The notes under the pieces were generated by a model that was not told the DNA's origin, searched no databases, and was given only the letters and a program-made list of their open reading frames with translations. Below are positions 6,201 through 14,088 of a stretch of DNA of 24,658 bases, in pieces. Where the stretch lies: IMG/VR virus record IMGVR_UViG_3300042467_000189, positions 1 to 24,658 of that record, one strand, 5' to 3'. The translations under genes were made by a program, and so were the position numbers. Numbering within the stretch: position 1 is the first letter of the stretch; every line of letters begins with the position of its first letter. Source of the DNA: a virus.

Positions 6201-8043
6201 CATGGGTACTTGGGTGTTTGATACTGAAACTCTGCCTAACCGGACTCTGTTCTGCGCAAAGAACATTGAGACCGGCGAGTGGTTTGACTTGTGGCGTCAT
6301 TCTGACGACGCCCCTGCTCGCCTCACTCGGTTTGTGCAGCAGTCAGACAGCACGTTCATCGGCTTCAACAGCAAGTCGTTTGACAACGCGGTTGTGGCGG
6401 CGTTCTGCCTCGGTAGGACTGAGATTGAGATCAAGCGGATTGCTGATGACATCATCACGAACCGCCTGTCGCCTTGGAACGCGATGCGTAAGCACAACCT
6501 GCGTGACATCATCATTGATGACATTGACTTGATTGAGGTCGCTCCCTCGTTTGTAGGTCTGAAAGCCTACGGCGCTCGCATGCATATGCCTAAGTTGCAG
6601 GACATGCCGATCGCTCACGACGAGATGATCGCCCCTGATCAAGAGCCGATGCTACTTGAGTATTGCCACAATGACGTTGACACAACTGCTGAGCTGTTGA
6701 ATCAACTCGAAGGCGAGCTTTTGCTGCGCGTTGAGATGAGCCGCCGGTACGGAGCTGACATGCGTAGCAAGTCTGACTCACAAATGGCGGAACAGGCGTA
6801 CATCACCAGCATGGGTCTCAAACGTCAAGAGAATGAGATCCCTAAGACGGTCAGATATACGCCTCCGGCATTCCTGAAGTTTATGGATGCCGAGCTACAG
6901 GGTCTGCTTGATCGTGTCTCTGAGCACGTGTTCAATATGAACCCTGCCACCGGACACGTCCAGCTTCCAGACTTTCTCGGGCAGCGGACGATTAAATTTG
7001 GCACCGGCGAGTACCAGCTCGGCGTGGGCGGCATTCACAGCGTGCATGATAAACAGGTGTGCCACATCGCCGGTGATGATCACATGTGCGACCTCGACGC
7101 GGCTTCGTTCTACCCGAGTATCATTCTTGAGTGCGGGTTTGTGCCCGCCGCGCTCGGCAAGCGCTTCGTTGAGGAGTACCGCAAGATTTACGAGCGCCGC
7201 CTCGAGGCAAAGCGCAACGGCGACAAGATCACTGACGCGACGCTGAAGATTTCGCTGAACGGCACGTTCGGCAAGCTCGCCAGCCGTTACTCGGTGTTGT
7301 ACTCGCCGGACTTGATGTTGGCGGTGACGCTGACTGGGCAGTTCACCCTGCTCATGTTGATTGAGTGGCTTGAGCGGGCAGGGGCTTTGACCTTGTCAGC
7401 TAATACCGACGGCATCGCGATCAAGTTCACAAAGGAACAGAAGGAGCTAGTTGAGAAGGTTGTCAATAAGTTTAGTGAGGTGTCCGGTTTCGTGTTTGAG
7501 TACACGCCGTATCGCGCCCTCGCTATGAAGGACGTAAACAATTACATTGCGGTCAAGCCTGACCGGAAGCTGAAAGTCAAGGGCATCTATGCGCCGCTCT
7601 CTCTTAAGAAAAACCCAACGGCTCAGGTATCGTCAGATGCTGTCGGCGCGTGGTTGGCAAGCGGTACTCCGTTCGAAGAGACGATTAAGTCTGCTCCGTT
7701 TACGCACTTCATTAGCGCAAGGAATGTCACTGGCGGTGGCCAGCAAGCTGGGGTTTACCTTGGCAAAGTCGTACGGTGGTATCAATCAACGGACACTGGC
7801 GGCGAGCCTATCAAGTATGCTACGAATGGCAACAAAGTCCCTAAGACCGAAGGCGCTAAGGCGTGCATGACCGTGCTTGACAAGGTCGCTCACCCTGCTG
7901 ATCTCGACTATGAATGGTATAACAAAGAGGCGATAAAAATCGCCATAGCGGTTGGCTGCTCGCAGTACCTCACCCCTGAGCAACTCGCTTTAGTGGCACC
8001 ACCACCTAAGAAAACTAGGAAAGTTAAAAATGGAACACGGTAA
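6184..8043 (+). CDS. Family B DNA polymerase with 3'-5' exonuclease
   Basis: Start 6184 gives 619 residues with an N-terminus close to the first exonuclease motif; ATG 6202 is an alternative, and neither has a strong ribosome site. Exonuclease motifs are ExoI VFDTET (11-16), ExoII GFNSKSFDN (60-68) and ExoIII YCHND (160-164). Polymerase motifs are A DAASFYPS (305-312), B KISLNGTFG (355-363) and C ANTDG (406-410). The motif C form is NTDG rather than DTDS; the metal-binding second Asp (409) is kept. The gap between motifs A and B is short and shows no room for the TPR1 insertion of protein-primed polymerases. This should be the replicative polymerase of the phage and would have to accept hmdUTP if the modification pathway works as proposed. 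Confidence 0.92.
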   Translation: MSIKTDMGTWVFDTETLPNRTLFCAKNIETGEWFDLWRHSDDAPARLTRFVQQSDSTFIGFNSKSFDNAVVAAFCLGRTEIEIKRIADDIITNRLSPWNAMRKHNLRDIIIDDIDLIEVAPSFVGLKAYGARMHMPKLQDMPIAHDEMIAPDQEPMLLEYCHNDVDTTAELLNQLEGELLLRVEMSRRYGADMRSKSDSQMAEQAYITSMGLKRQENEIPKTVRYTPPAFLKFMDAELQGLLDRVSEHVFNMNPATGHVQLPDFLGQRTIKFGTGEYQLGVGGIHSVHDKQVCHIAGDDHMCDLDAASFYPSIILECGFVPAALGKRFVEEYRKIYERRLEAKRNGDKITDATLKISLNGTFGKLASRYSVLYSPDLMLAVTLTGQFTLLMLIEWLERAGALTLSANTDGIAIKFTKEQKELVEKVVNKFSEVSGFVFEYTPYRALAMKDVNNYIAVKPDRKLKVKGIYAPLSLKKNPTAQVSSDAVGAWLASGTPFEETIKSAPFTHFISARNVTGGGQQAGVYLGKVVRWYQSTDTGGEPIKYATNGNKVPKTEGAKACMTVLDKVAHPADLDYEWYNKEAIKIAIAVGCSQYLTPEQLALVAPPPKKTRKVKNGTR

Positions 8044-8398
8044 TCAACGAACTGTCTACGTAGTACAAGTAGACAACAATAAAGACCTCTCGGACGCGAA
8101 GAAGTACGGCGCGTTGCGTGCGGTCTTCGGTAACCCGCGCAAGCCCTACGACACGATGAGCATGATCGCTAAGGCGCGTCGTGTCATGTCTGAATGGCAA
8201 AATGGTGACCATTTGTTGATGGTAGGCGACCCCACACTGTGTGCAGTATGCATGGTGGTGGCTAGCGAGCAGGACGACATTATCAATGTGCTGAGCTGGG
8301 ATCGTAACTCGTTCTCGTACATGCCTCAGCGTTGGGACTTTGGTCAGATGGGTCTCGACTACGACGATTTTGAAGCAGCGGATGACAAACCGCTTTAA
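8030..8398 (+). CDS. Hypothetical protein of a widespread phage family, 122 aa
   Basis: The gene overlaps the polymerase end by 14 bases and has AGGAAAG upstream. The protein begins with YVVQVDNNKDLSDAKKYG, followed by a helix and a hydrophobic stretch GDHLLMVGDP (59-68), then IINVLSWDR. Small phage proteins with the same plan (YVVQ at the start, a central LLxxGDP/GNP strand, LxWDR late) are often found next to replication genes and have no assigned function. It is soluble and acidic at the C-terminus. I infer only that it belongs to the early/replication transcript. Confidence 0.7.
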   Translation: MEHGNQRTVYVVQVDNNKDLSDAKKYGALRAVFGNPRKPYDTMSMIAKARRVMSEWQNGDHLLMVGDPTLCAVCMVVASEQDDIINVLSWDRNSFSYMPQRWDFGQMGLDYDDFEAADDKPL

Positions 8399-8417
8399 CC
8401 CACGAAAGGAGAAAAAT

Positions 8418-9158
8418 ATGTCAAACTGGCAAGACGCCTTGAGAAAAGGTAAACAGGATGTACCGCCCCGTATTTGCATTTACGGGGGTCACGGTATCGG
8501 TAAATCCACCTTGGCTAGCAAGTTCCCAGCGCCGATTTTCATCAGCACTGAGGACGGTCTAGACTCGTTGGATGTTACCAGCTTCCCGCGTGCAACTAAG
8601 GTTGAGGACGTGGTCGAGAACATCAAGACCCTCATCAAAGAGGAACATGAGTTCAAGACCGTCGTAATTGACTCGGTTGATTGGCTCATCGAGCCGCTCA
8701 TCGTGAGCAACGTGGAATCGTCACACGACGCAAAAGACCTCGCCTACGGTAAAGGTCAGATGCTGGTTGCTGAGGAGTTCCGCGAGATCCTGCAGGGGTT
8801 GGACGTGCTGCGCGTAAAGCGCCGTATGAACATCGTGCTGATCGCTCACGCTGCTGTGGTGAAGTTTGAAGACCCGCGCACCGAACCCTACGACCGCTAC
8901 CAGCCGAAGCTGCCTAACCGCTGCAACGCGCTGCTGCAGGAGTGGGCTGATGTGCTTGCGTTTGCCGCATTCAAGGTGATCATTCGCAAGTCTGACTCCG
9001 GTTTCAATAACCAGAAGAACCGAGGCGTAACGACAGGTGAGCGCTTGCTCCACTTTGTTGAGAACCCCGCGTTCGCTGCTAAGAACCGGTATACCTGTCC
9101 CGAAGAGATTGAGATGTCCATCGAAAATCTCGAAAAATTGATTCCCATTGCTAAATAA
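8418..9158 (+). CDS. Sak4-like RecA-fold ATPase (single-strand annealing/recombinase)
   Basis: The start at 8418 follows a strong AAAGGAG, and the in-frame upstream extension would overlap the preceding gene. The 246-residue protein has Walker A GGHGIGKST (23-31) soon after a short N-terminus, and Walker B TVVID (81-85). A strand MNIVLIAHAAV follows near 134-145. This matches the AAA_24/Sak4 group, short RecA-like ATPases of phages that work in DNA annealing and recombination together with an SSB-like protein. The next gene encodes just such a protein (DUF669), which is the usual pairing. No oligomer or DNA-binding extension is seen beyond the core. Confidence 0.85.
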   Translation: MSNWQDALRKGKQDVPPRICIYGGHGIGKSTLASKFPAPIFISTEDGLDSLDVTSFPRATKVEDVVENIKTLIKEEHEFKTVVIDSVDWLIEPLIVSNVESSHDAKDLAYGKGQMLVAEEFREILQGLDVLRVKRRMNIVLIAHAAVVKFEDPRTEPYDRYQPKLPNRCNALLQEWADVLAFAAFKVIIRKSDSGFNNQKNRGVTTGERLLHFVENPAFAAKNRYTCPEEIEMSIENLEKLIPIAK

Positions 9159-9174
9159 CTGAAGGAGCATTACC

Positions 9175-9675
9175 ATGGCTAAATTTGGATTTGACGTCTC
9201 TGACGTCGCCCCCGACACCGGTACTACCGGTGGTTCTTACGACCCCATCCCTGATGGTGAGTACATTCTGAAAGCGCTCGACGCTGAAGAGAAAACAACT
9301 AGCGCTGGTACGGGTTCGTACATCAAAGCGAAGTTTGAGGTCGTCAAGGGTGAGTTCGCCGGTCGCTTGATCTGGCAAAACTTCAACATCAACAACCCTA
9401 GCGAGAAGGCACAGCGTATCGGTCGTCAACAGCTGGTGGCTTGGTCTACCGCGTGTGGCAAGCCCGATGCCGACGACACTGACAAGCTGCTTGAGAAGCC
9501 TTTCCGCGCAGCGGTCAGCATTGAGAAGGGTACTGGTGGTTATTCTGACAGTAACCGCATCAAAGCGTTCTTGTTTGATCAGGAAGCCGCCACGCCAGCT
9601 AAGGCTGCACCGGCTAAAGCCGCCGCTCCTAAGGCAGCAGCCCCCGCCGCTAAGTCCGCTAACCCTTGGGACTAA
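9175..9675 (+). CDS. DUF669 single-stranded DNA-binding-like protein
   Basis: The 166-residue protein starts at 9175 behind AAGGAG. The core (about 1-138) is beta-rich, with PDGEYILKA, YIKAKFEVVKGEF and RLIWQNFNI, which is the pattern of DUF669 phage proteins. Residues 140-162 are a low-complexity Ala/Pro/Lys linker made of repeated APAKAA-like units. The last residues NPWD give an aromatic-acidic tip like that of many SSBs. It probably coats single-stranded DNA and works with the Sak4-like ATPase just upstream. The Ala/Pro linker is likely flexible and may vary in length between relatives. Confidence 0.85.
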   Translation: MAKFGFDVSDVAPDTGTTGGSYDPIPDGEYILKALDAEEKTTSAGTGSYIKAKFEVVKGEFAGRLIWQNFNINNPSEKAQRIGRQQLVAWSTACGKPDADDTDKLLEKPFRAAVSIEKGTGGYSDSNRIKAFLFDQEAATPAKAAPAKAAAPKAAAPAAKSANPWD

Positions 9676-9678
9676 ACC

Positions 9679-10515
9679 ATGGTAGCCATACCGCCCCGAC
9701 CAGAGCAGCAGATCATCAATAGGGTGTACGCTGCTATTGAGAAAGAGAAGTCAAACCCTGACCTCTACCTCGGGCGGCTTGGCTCGTCTTTCATAGGCGA
9801 AGAATGCATACGACAAATCTGGCTTGACTGGCGCGGGTTCGCCCGCGAAGGTTTTGAGGGACGTATGCTTCGCCTATTTGAGACGGGACACCTGCAAGAA
9901 GAGCGGATCGTAGCTGATTTGCGCCGCGCAGGGTTTGCCGTCTGGGATAAGCGGGAGGACGGTCGTCAGTTTGAGTTCATAGATGACACAGGTCACTTTA
10001 TTACTAAGGTGGACGGAGTCATCAAAGATGTGCCAGACTGCGACACACCTCACGTGCTCGAGGTCAAGACGCACAACAAGAACAGCTTCAGCGGAGTCGT
10101 CAAGAAGGGTATTCAGGAGTCCAAGCCGTTACACTATGCTCAGGTGCAAATCAGCATGGCGCTCGGCGGGTTCACCCGCGCCCTCTACGTCGCAGTCTGC
10201 AAAGACGATGAACAGTTCTACGTTGAGCGCGTCAAGGAAGACAAGAGCGAGCAAAAGAAACTGCAACAGAAAATCATCAAGCTGACCGAGGCGCGTCTGC
10301 GCCCTGCCGGTATAAGTGATGACGGTAGCAGCTTCGGGTGTAAGTTTTGTAGCATGAAGGCGGTCTGCACTCGTGAGGCTGAACCCTTACGTCACTGCCG
10401 CACATGCACTATGGCCACGCCGACCCCAGCAGGGACTTGGACGTGTGAACTCAACAAAGAAACTCTCAGCATGGACGCTCAACGAGCTGGCTGTGAGAAT
10501 TACGAGGCTTTATGA
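9679..10515 (+). CDS. PD-(D/E)XK nuclease, Cas4/RecB-like, with Fe-S-type cysteines
   Basis: The 278-residue protein has the nuclease core in order. LGSSFIGEEC (35-43) is followed by GHLQEERIV with a conserved Glu, then KVDGVI (Asp112), HVLEVK (Glu128, Lys130) and HYAQVQ (Gln155). Cys43 and the C-terminal set Cys221-x2-Cys224-x5-Cys230 reproduce the four-cysteine iron-sulfur staple of Cas4 and AddB-type nucleases. A second group, Cys240, Cys243, Cys256 and Cys272, could hold zinc. The likely task is a 5'-3' or end-resecting exonuclease feeding the Sak4/DUF669 pair. The start follows the previous stop by three bases with no strong ribosome site. Its stop overlaps the RuvC-like gene. No cas1 or CRISPR array is present, so a role in adaptation is not suggested. 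Confidence 0.85.
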   Translation: MVAIPPRPEQQIINRVYAAIEKEKSNPDLYLGRLGSSFIGEECIRQIWLDWRGFAREGFEGRMLRLFETGHLQEERIVADLRRAGFAVWDKREDGRQFEFIDDTGHFITKVDGVIKDVPDCDTPHVLEVKTHNKNSFSGVVKKGIQESKPLHYAQVQISMALGGFTRALYVAVCKDDEQFYVERVKEDKSEQKKLQQKIIKLTEARLRPAGISDDGSSFGCKFCSMKAVCTREAEPLRHCRTCTMATPTPAGTWTCELNKETLSMDAQRAGCENYEAL

Positions 10516-10988
10516 TTACAATCGGTATTGATCCAGGACTCAGTGGCGCTATCGGCGTTCTTCGTGATGGCGTGTACGTAGCCGTGGAAGATATGCCGGT
10601 CGTAGCCAAAGGCTCTGGTGCTGTGAAGAACGAAGTCGACCCCGCTGGGTTAATCACCCTGCTCAAGAAGCACGTCCCCGCTGAGGAGGCGGTATGCGTT
10701 GCGCTTGAGCGGGTGAACGCCATGCCTGGACAAGGGTCGTCTTCTATCTTCAGCTTAGGGGACAGCTTCGGCTCTGCCCGAGCCGCTATTGCGGGGTGTC
10801 GGTTTGAGACCGTCTACATGACTCCTTCGCAATGGAAGAAACATTTCAAACTGACCAGCGACAAAGAAATGAGCAGGGCGCTCGCGATTCGCATGTTCCC
10901 TGAAGCGCCGTTGAATCTGAAAAAGCATTCTGATCGTGCAGAGGCGTTGCTCATGGCTCGTTGGCTTTACGAGACGAGGTACAAATGA
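10512..10988 (+). CDS. RuvC-like Holliday junction resolvase
   Basis: This 158-residue RNase H-fold protein has the RuvC acidic residues in place: Asp7 in GIDPGLSGAIG, Glu66 in VALERV, and Asp141/Glu144 in KKHSDRAEALLMA. The loop GQGSSSIFSLGDSFG (73-87) and TPSQWKKHF (104-112) are typical of RuvC-like resolvases in phages. It would cut Holliday junctions or branched replication intermediates before packaging. The start overlaps the stop of the nuclease gene (ATGA), and its end overlaps the next small gene, so it is part of the recombination transcript. Confidence 0.88.
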   Translation: MITIGIDPGLSGAIGVLRDGVYVAVEDMPVVAKGSGAVKNEVDPAGLITLLKKHVPAEEAVCVALERVNAMPGQGSSSIFSLGDSFGSARAAIAGCRFETVYMTPSQWKKHFKLTSDKEMSRALAIRMFPEAPLNLKKHSDRAEALLMARWLYETRYK

Positions 10989-11224
10989 TTGAGACTCAGA
11001 TTAAGGGTATACCCTGCCAAGTCGAAATGACCGGCGGGTATTACCAGAGACCAGACTACAACACGTGGGCTAGCGACTGGGATTATTACGGCGGCTGGTT
11101 TGACGTGGAGTTTGAGGTGTATGACCGTAAAGGTTATAAGGCAAAATGGCTTGAGAAGAAGATGACCGCTGACGACGAGAAGCGTATCATCAGAGAACTA
11201 ACTGAAAACGCAGGAGAACATTAA
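10985..11224 (+). CDS. Hypothetical protein, 79 aa
   Basis: The start at 10985 is chosen because it overlaps the stop of the RuvC-like gene as ATGA; an in-frame ATG at 10961 would cut further into that gene. The protein is rich in Tyr and Trp (residues 15-47, with WDYYGGWFDVEFEVYDRKG) and then turns into a charged helix. It looks like a small beta-sheet protein. No family is recognised. It is followed by a TAATG overlap with the next gene. Confidence 0.65.
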   Translation: MIETQIKGIPCQVEMTGGYYQRPDYNTWASDWDYYGGWFDVEFEVYDRKGYKAKWLEKKMTADDEKRIIRELTENAGEH

Positions 11225-11406
11225 TGGAAAAATTTGAACCCGCATGCCCTTGGCATATTCGAGTCGGTGACTTGTTCATCGCTCCTGGTCGCATACCTAA
11301 CACCGGCACGGTCTGGATTGGTGAAGTGGAAGGCGGCGAAGGTGGAGAGTTCAAGACTGAAGACCTCGCTGAAGTGCTGCGCAAATTTTATAACGAAAAC
11401 TTCTGA
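11224..11406 (+). CDS. Hypothetical protein, 60 aa
   Basis: A TAATG overlap links it to the previous gene, GGAGAA lies upstream, and its stop overlaps the next start (TGATG). The 60-residue protein has a GDLFIAPG strand and a Gly/Glu-rich loop VEGGEGGEF, ending in a short helix. This is consistent with a small SH3-like beta barrel, but no known motif is present. It is one of four small genes closing the left arm. Confidence 0.6.
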   Translation: MEKFEPACPWHIRVGDLFIAPGRIPNTGTVWIGEVEGGEGGEFKTEDLAEVLRKFYNENF

Positions 11407-11813
11407 TGGCTAAACTCGCCCCCACTCGGGTCAAGAAGCAAGTCGGTCTCAATCCGGTTGCTCAGCTGATGGCGCGTCAAACTATGCGTAAGGCTATCCT
11501 TGATCAAAAGATCCAGCTCTACATGCGTGACGAAGGCGCTCCTTGTGTTGACTTCTGCGTGCCGATGTGGATGACGTTTCGCGCCTTAGTTGGTGCGGCA
11601 GCAGCTGACCCGAAAGTGGGTGTTGAGAACTATGAAGTGAGAATCATTCGCGGGGCTATTTCCGCGCTTGAGCAGATGATAACTGATAACGAATACCGCC
11701 GCGTAAATATTATTTCACTTGAGACAGCGCTTGACTGCGCCTACGCACTAGTTAACAAGGTTAACTCCGTGCTGTTCAATCAAGAGTGGAATAGGCTCGC
11801 GGGCGGTGCTTAA
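11406..11813 (+). CDS. Hypothetical helical protein, 135 aa
   Basis: It starts in a TGATG overlap with the previous stop. The 135 residues are mostly helical, with a basic N-terminus (KLAPTRVKKQVG) and several amphipathic helices, including one with LETALDCAYALVNKV. There is no membrane segment and no nucleotide-binding motif. The basic start could contact nucleic acid, but that is only a guess. I do not recognise the family. It ends in an overlap with the last gene of the arm. Confidence 0.65.
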   Translation: MAKLAPTRVKKQVGLNPVAQLMARQTMRKAILDQKIQLYMRDEGAPCVDFCVPMWMTFRALVGAAAADPKVGVENYEVRIIRGAISALEQMITDNEYRRVNIISLETALDCAYALVNKVNSVLFNQEWNRLAGGA

Positions 11814-12013
11814 TGCCGTGGGCGTATATTCGCTCACTGCTCGGACCAGGACTTCACTGGGACAGAACCCAGCGAGAGTTGTTAGACGCTATAGCTCGCG
11901 CTGATCGCGAGGGGCAACCTGACGCCGCTGATCACATTCGCATCATACTCAGGTTGCGTAACCGCGTGCTCATGGACGTTGAGCAAAAAGAAACCCCGCC
12001 GGAGCGGGGTTAA
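11813..12013 (+). CDS. Hypothetical protein, 66 aa; 3' end forms the terminator stem
   Basis: This is the last gene of the rightward arm. Its ATG overlaps the stop of the previous gene (TTAATG). The 66-residue protein is a charged helical polypeptide, with LLDAIARADREGQPDAADHIR in the middle. Its last residues TPPERG and the stop codon are encoded by the hairpin that separates the two convergent arms. No function is recognised. The overlap of coding sequence and terminator is a compact arrangement common in phages. Confidence 0.6.
   Translation: MPWAYIRSLLGPGLHWDRTQRELLDAIARADREGQPDAADHIRIILRLRNRVLMDVEQKETPPERG
11985..12011 (-). terminator. Rho-independent terminator between convergent arms
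   Basis: AACCCCGC (11992-11999) pairs with GCGGGGTT (12004-12011) around a CGGA loop, an 8-base GC-rich stem. Read on the - strand it is followed by a TCTTTTT tract, so it should stop leftward transcription of the structural genes. In the + direction only TT and then AAAA follow, so it is weaker that way. Confidence 0.85.
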
Positions 12014-12051
12014 AAGTGGCAACTGCTCTTGAGGAGACAGTGAGGTGAATT

Positions 12052-14088
12052 TTACTTCATTTTCTTGAGGTCTGCCTCGATGTCCGCATCAATGTCCGGA
12101 CCGGTCATCAAGTTGCCAGGGAAGTTACCGGTTTCAGGCGTGTCGATATCCTCCGGTTTAGCGTTAGGGTCAATGGGCGAAGGCGGGAACGCCGCCGTAG
12201 TACCCATAATCGCGCCGGTTTCACCCTTACCGAGTCGGGCAGCACCCGCAGCGGCTTTCACGTCATACTGCTCGATCAATTTGACCGCTGCCGCAACTTC
12301 ATGCGGGTCGCTTGACATGAGCAGTTTTCCTACCTTCTCAGCGACTTCGTCAGTCATCGTGGCGCTACGTGCCAGACGCGCTGCCATATTCGTGAGAGAC
12401 CCCCAGAATCCTCCCGAGACGGCATCCGCAACCGCTGTGCCCACACCTGAGCCTTCCTCAAAGCGTTCGCGTGCCTGAGTGCGTCTTCCGGTAGCCGCGC
12501 CACCGAGAATGCGGTTGGATTGTTGGAACAACTGAGCCTCACGCTCAAGCGCGGACTTGAACATGTCAAACTTAGCGGGGCTGTCAAACAGCGGCTGCAA
12601 CTTAGCTTGCATCTCAGGAGAGCCGATGACGCGCTGGGCAGCGTTGATATTGCTTGACGGATCCATGATCTTGCTGTACAAATCGCGCACCACACCTGTG
12701 CGGAATGCGTCTTTCTCAGCGACACCCATTTTGCTGATCATGTCAATGACCTGCTCGTGGTCGAGCTTGTTGAAGTCATTCATACCCGCACGCATCGCAT
12801 CAAGCACTTCCATGTCACCGGAGTAGGCTTGACGAGCTTTGAGATAAGGCGAGTTTGCGCCGCCGGTGGCTTCATCAATCGCGTTCACGTAGACGTTACG
12901 CAACTGCTTCAGGGCGTTAGCTTCAGCGCTGCTCATACCCTGAGCGCTCTTGTAACCGGCTTCAATCGTAGCGTCAATACCGCGCTTGATGTAATCAAGA
13001 GTGCGGACATCGGGCAATTTTGTCAACTCAAGGATCTCATTGCCGTTAGCGTCAAATTTACCGCTAGGTTTGTAGATTTCGGGCAGGGCAAACTTGCTGG
13101 GGTCTTCACCGCGCAACTTAGCCGCTTGAGCCTCAGTGTCGGCGATGCTACGCGCCTTACTCCAGAAATCTTGAAAGCGGGGGTTCTTCAAAGCATCGAT
13201 GATGCGGGGATCATCTACGTCACCGAAAGCGTACGCGTCGTCATAGAGCGTATTAGCTTGCTTACGCAGATCTGCCACCATTTTCTGTTCATCAGCGTAG
13301 AAGTTACCAGACTTGATACCTTTACGGGTCTGGGCGTAAGTGCGCTCACGAGCACCCGCTGTCTGCTCGCCGAGCTTCTTCTCAACCAGACGACCGCTGG
13401 GACCGCTACGCTGGGCGACGGTCTCTGCGAGGTCAACCAGCGCGGGATCAGCGTTGGCGATTGTTGAGGGAATGTTACGAGCGCGATCCTGCAAGACCTT
13501 CTGCTCAATCTGCTGAGGGGTCATCCCTGATTCGTTGAAAGCGCGGGAGACTTTACCTACGGCGGCTTTAGTCACGCTAGCTTCGCTCGGGGCGAGTCTG
13601 TCACGCAGCCACTTAGCAGCCGCACCTGTTCCGCGAATAACTCCTGGAGCCGCTGTGCCGACGCCAGTGCCAATGACCGTGCCGGTCACAGCGCCTGAGC
13701 CGCGCTCATTAGGCTGGGCAGAACCCGCGCCGGAGATGCCGCCGGTTACGCCGCCGGTCACTGCGCCGCGCACATACGGGTTAGCGGCTAAGCGCGACAA
13801 CGCACTCGCGGCAACCGGCGCGGTAGCGCCTCCCGTAGCGGGAGCGGTCAACATCGCCGCCAGCGCGGGAGCAGCCCCGCCGCCGAACTCAAGAGCAGGA
13901 GCTACGAATGGGTTCTCCTTAGAATACTGCGCGTACTCTTGATTGATTCTAGCGAGTTCAGCCTCGTAACCTTTGCTACCGGCGAGCTTGGAGCGGAGCC
14001 ATGCTTCGGCTTCATCACCCCAGCCCATACCGAGACCTTGACCGATAGCGGCGCGAGCACCGCCCAAGTAAGGATTAGCTGTAGCCAT
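12052..14088 (-). CDS. Large internal virion/ejection-like protein, 678 aa
   Basis: The start has GAAGGA upstream. The N-terminus (about 14-60) reads GMGWGDEAEAWLRS, then ELARINQEYAQYSKENP, a plan I associate with phage internal virion proteins. Residues about 62-155 are Ala/Gly-rich with glycine-zipper spacing (GAVTGGVTGGISGAG, TVIGTGVGTAAPG) and could insert in a membrane. From 160 to 620 the protein is helical and charged. The C-terminus (about 625-678) is Pro/Asp-rich and disordered-looking. No lysozyme or transglycosylase motif is visible. A role in DNA ejection through the cell envelope is inferred from the glycine zipper, the size and the position last in the virion gene block. Confidence 0.7.
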   Translation of the reverse strand: MATANPYLGGARAAIGQGLGMGWGDEAEAWLRSKLAGSKGYEAELARINQEYAQYSKENPFVAPALEFGGGAAPALAAMLTAPATGGATAPVAASALSRLAANPYVRGAVTGGVTGGISGAGSAQPNERGSGAVTGTVIGTGVGTAAPGVIRGTGAAAKWLRDRLAPSEASVTKAAVGKVSRAFNESGMTPQQIEQKVLQDRARNIPSTIANADPALVDLAETVAQRSGPSGRLVEKKLGEQTAGARERTYAQTRKGIKSGNFYADEQKMVADLRKQANTLYDDAYAFGDVDDPRIIDALKNPRFQDFWSKARSIADTEAQAAKLRGEDPSKFALPEIYKPSGKFDANGNEILELTKLPDVRTLDYIKRGIDATIEAGYKSAQGMSSAEANALKQLRNVYVNAIDEATGGANSPYLKARQAYSGDMEVLDAMRAGMNDFNKLDHEQVIDMISKMGVAEKDAFRTGVVRDLYSKIMDPSSNINAAQRVIGSPEMQAKLQPLFDSPAKFDMFKSALEREAQLFQQSNRILGGAATGRRTQARERFEEGSGVGTAVADAVSGGFWGSLTNMAARLARSATMTDEVAEKVGKLLMSSDPHEVAAAVKLIEQYDVKAAAGAARLGKGETGAIMGTTAAFPPSPIDPNAKPEDIDTPETGNFPGNLMTGPDIDADIEADLKKMK

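Noticed and set aside
9679-10515. Cas4 of a CRISPR adaptation module
   Set aside because: No cas1, cas2 or repeat array is nearby. The neighbours are phage recombination genes, so a recombination exonuclease is the simpler reading.
12757-13467. Long + strand open frame (236 codons) opposite the 678-residue virion protein
   Set aside because: Antisense to a well-supported structural gene whose start and spacing fit the leftward operon. No ribosome site or family pattern was seen.
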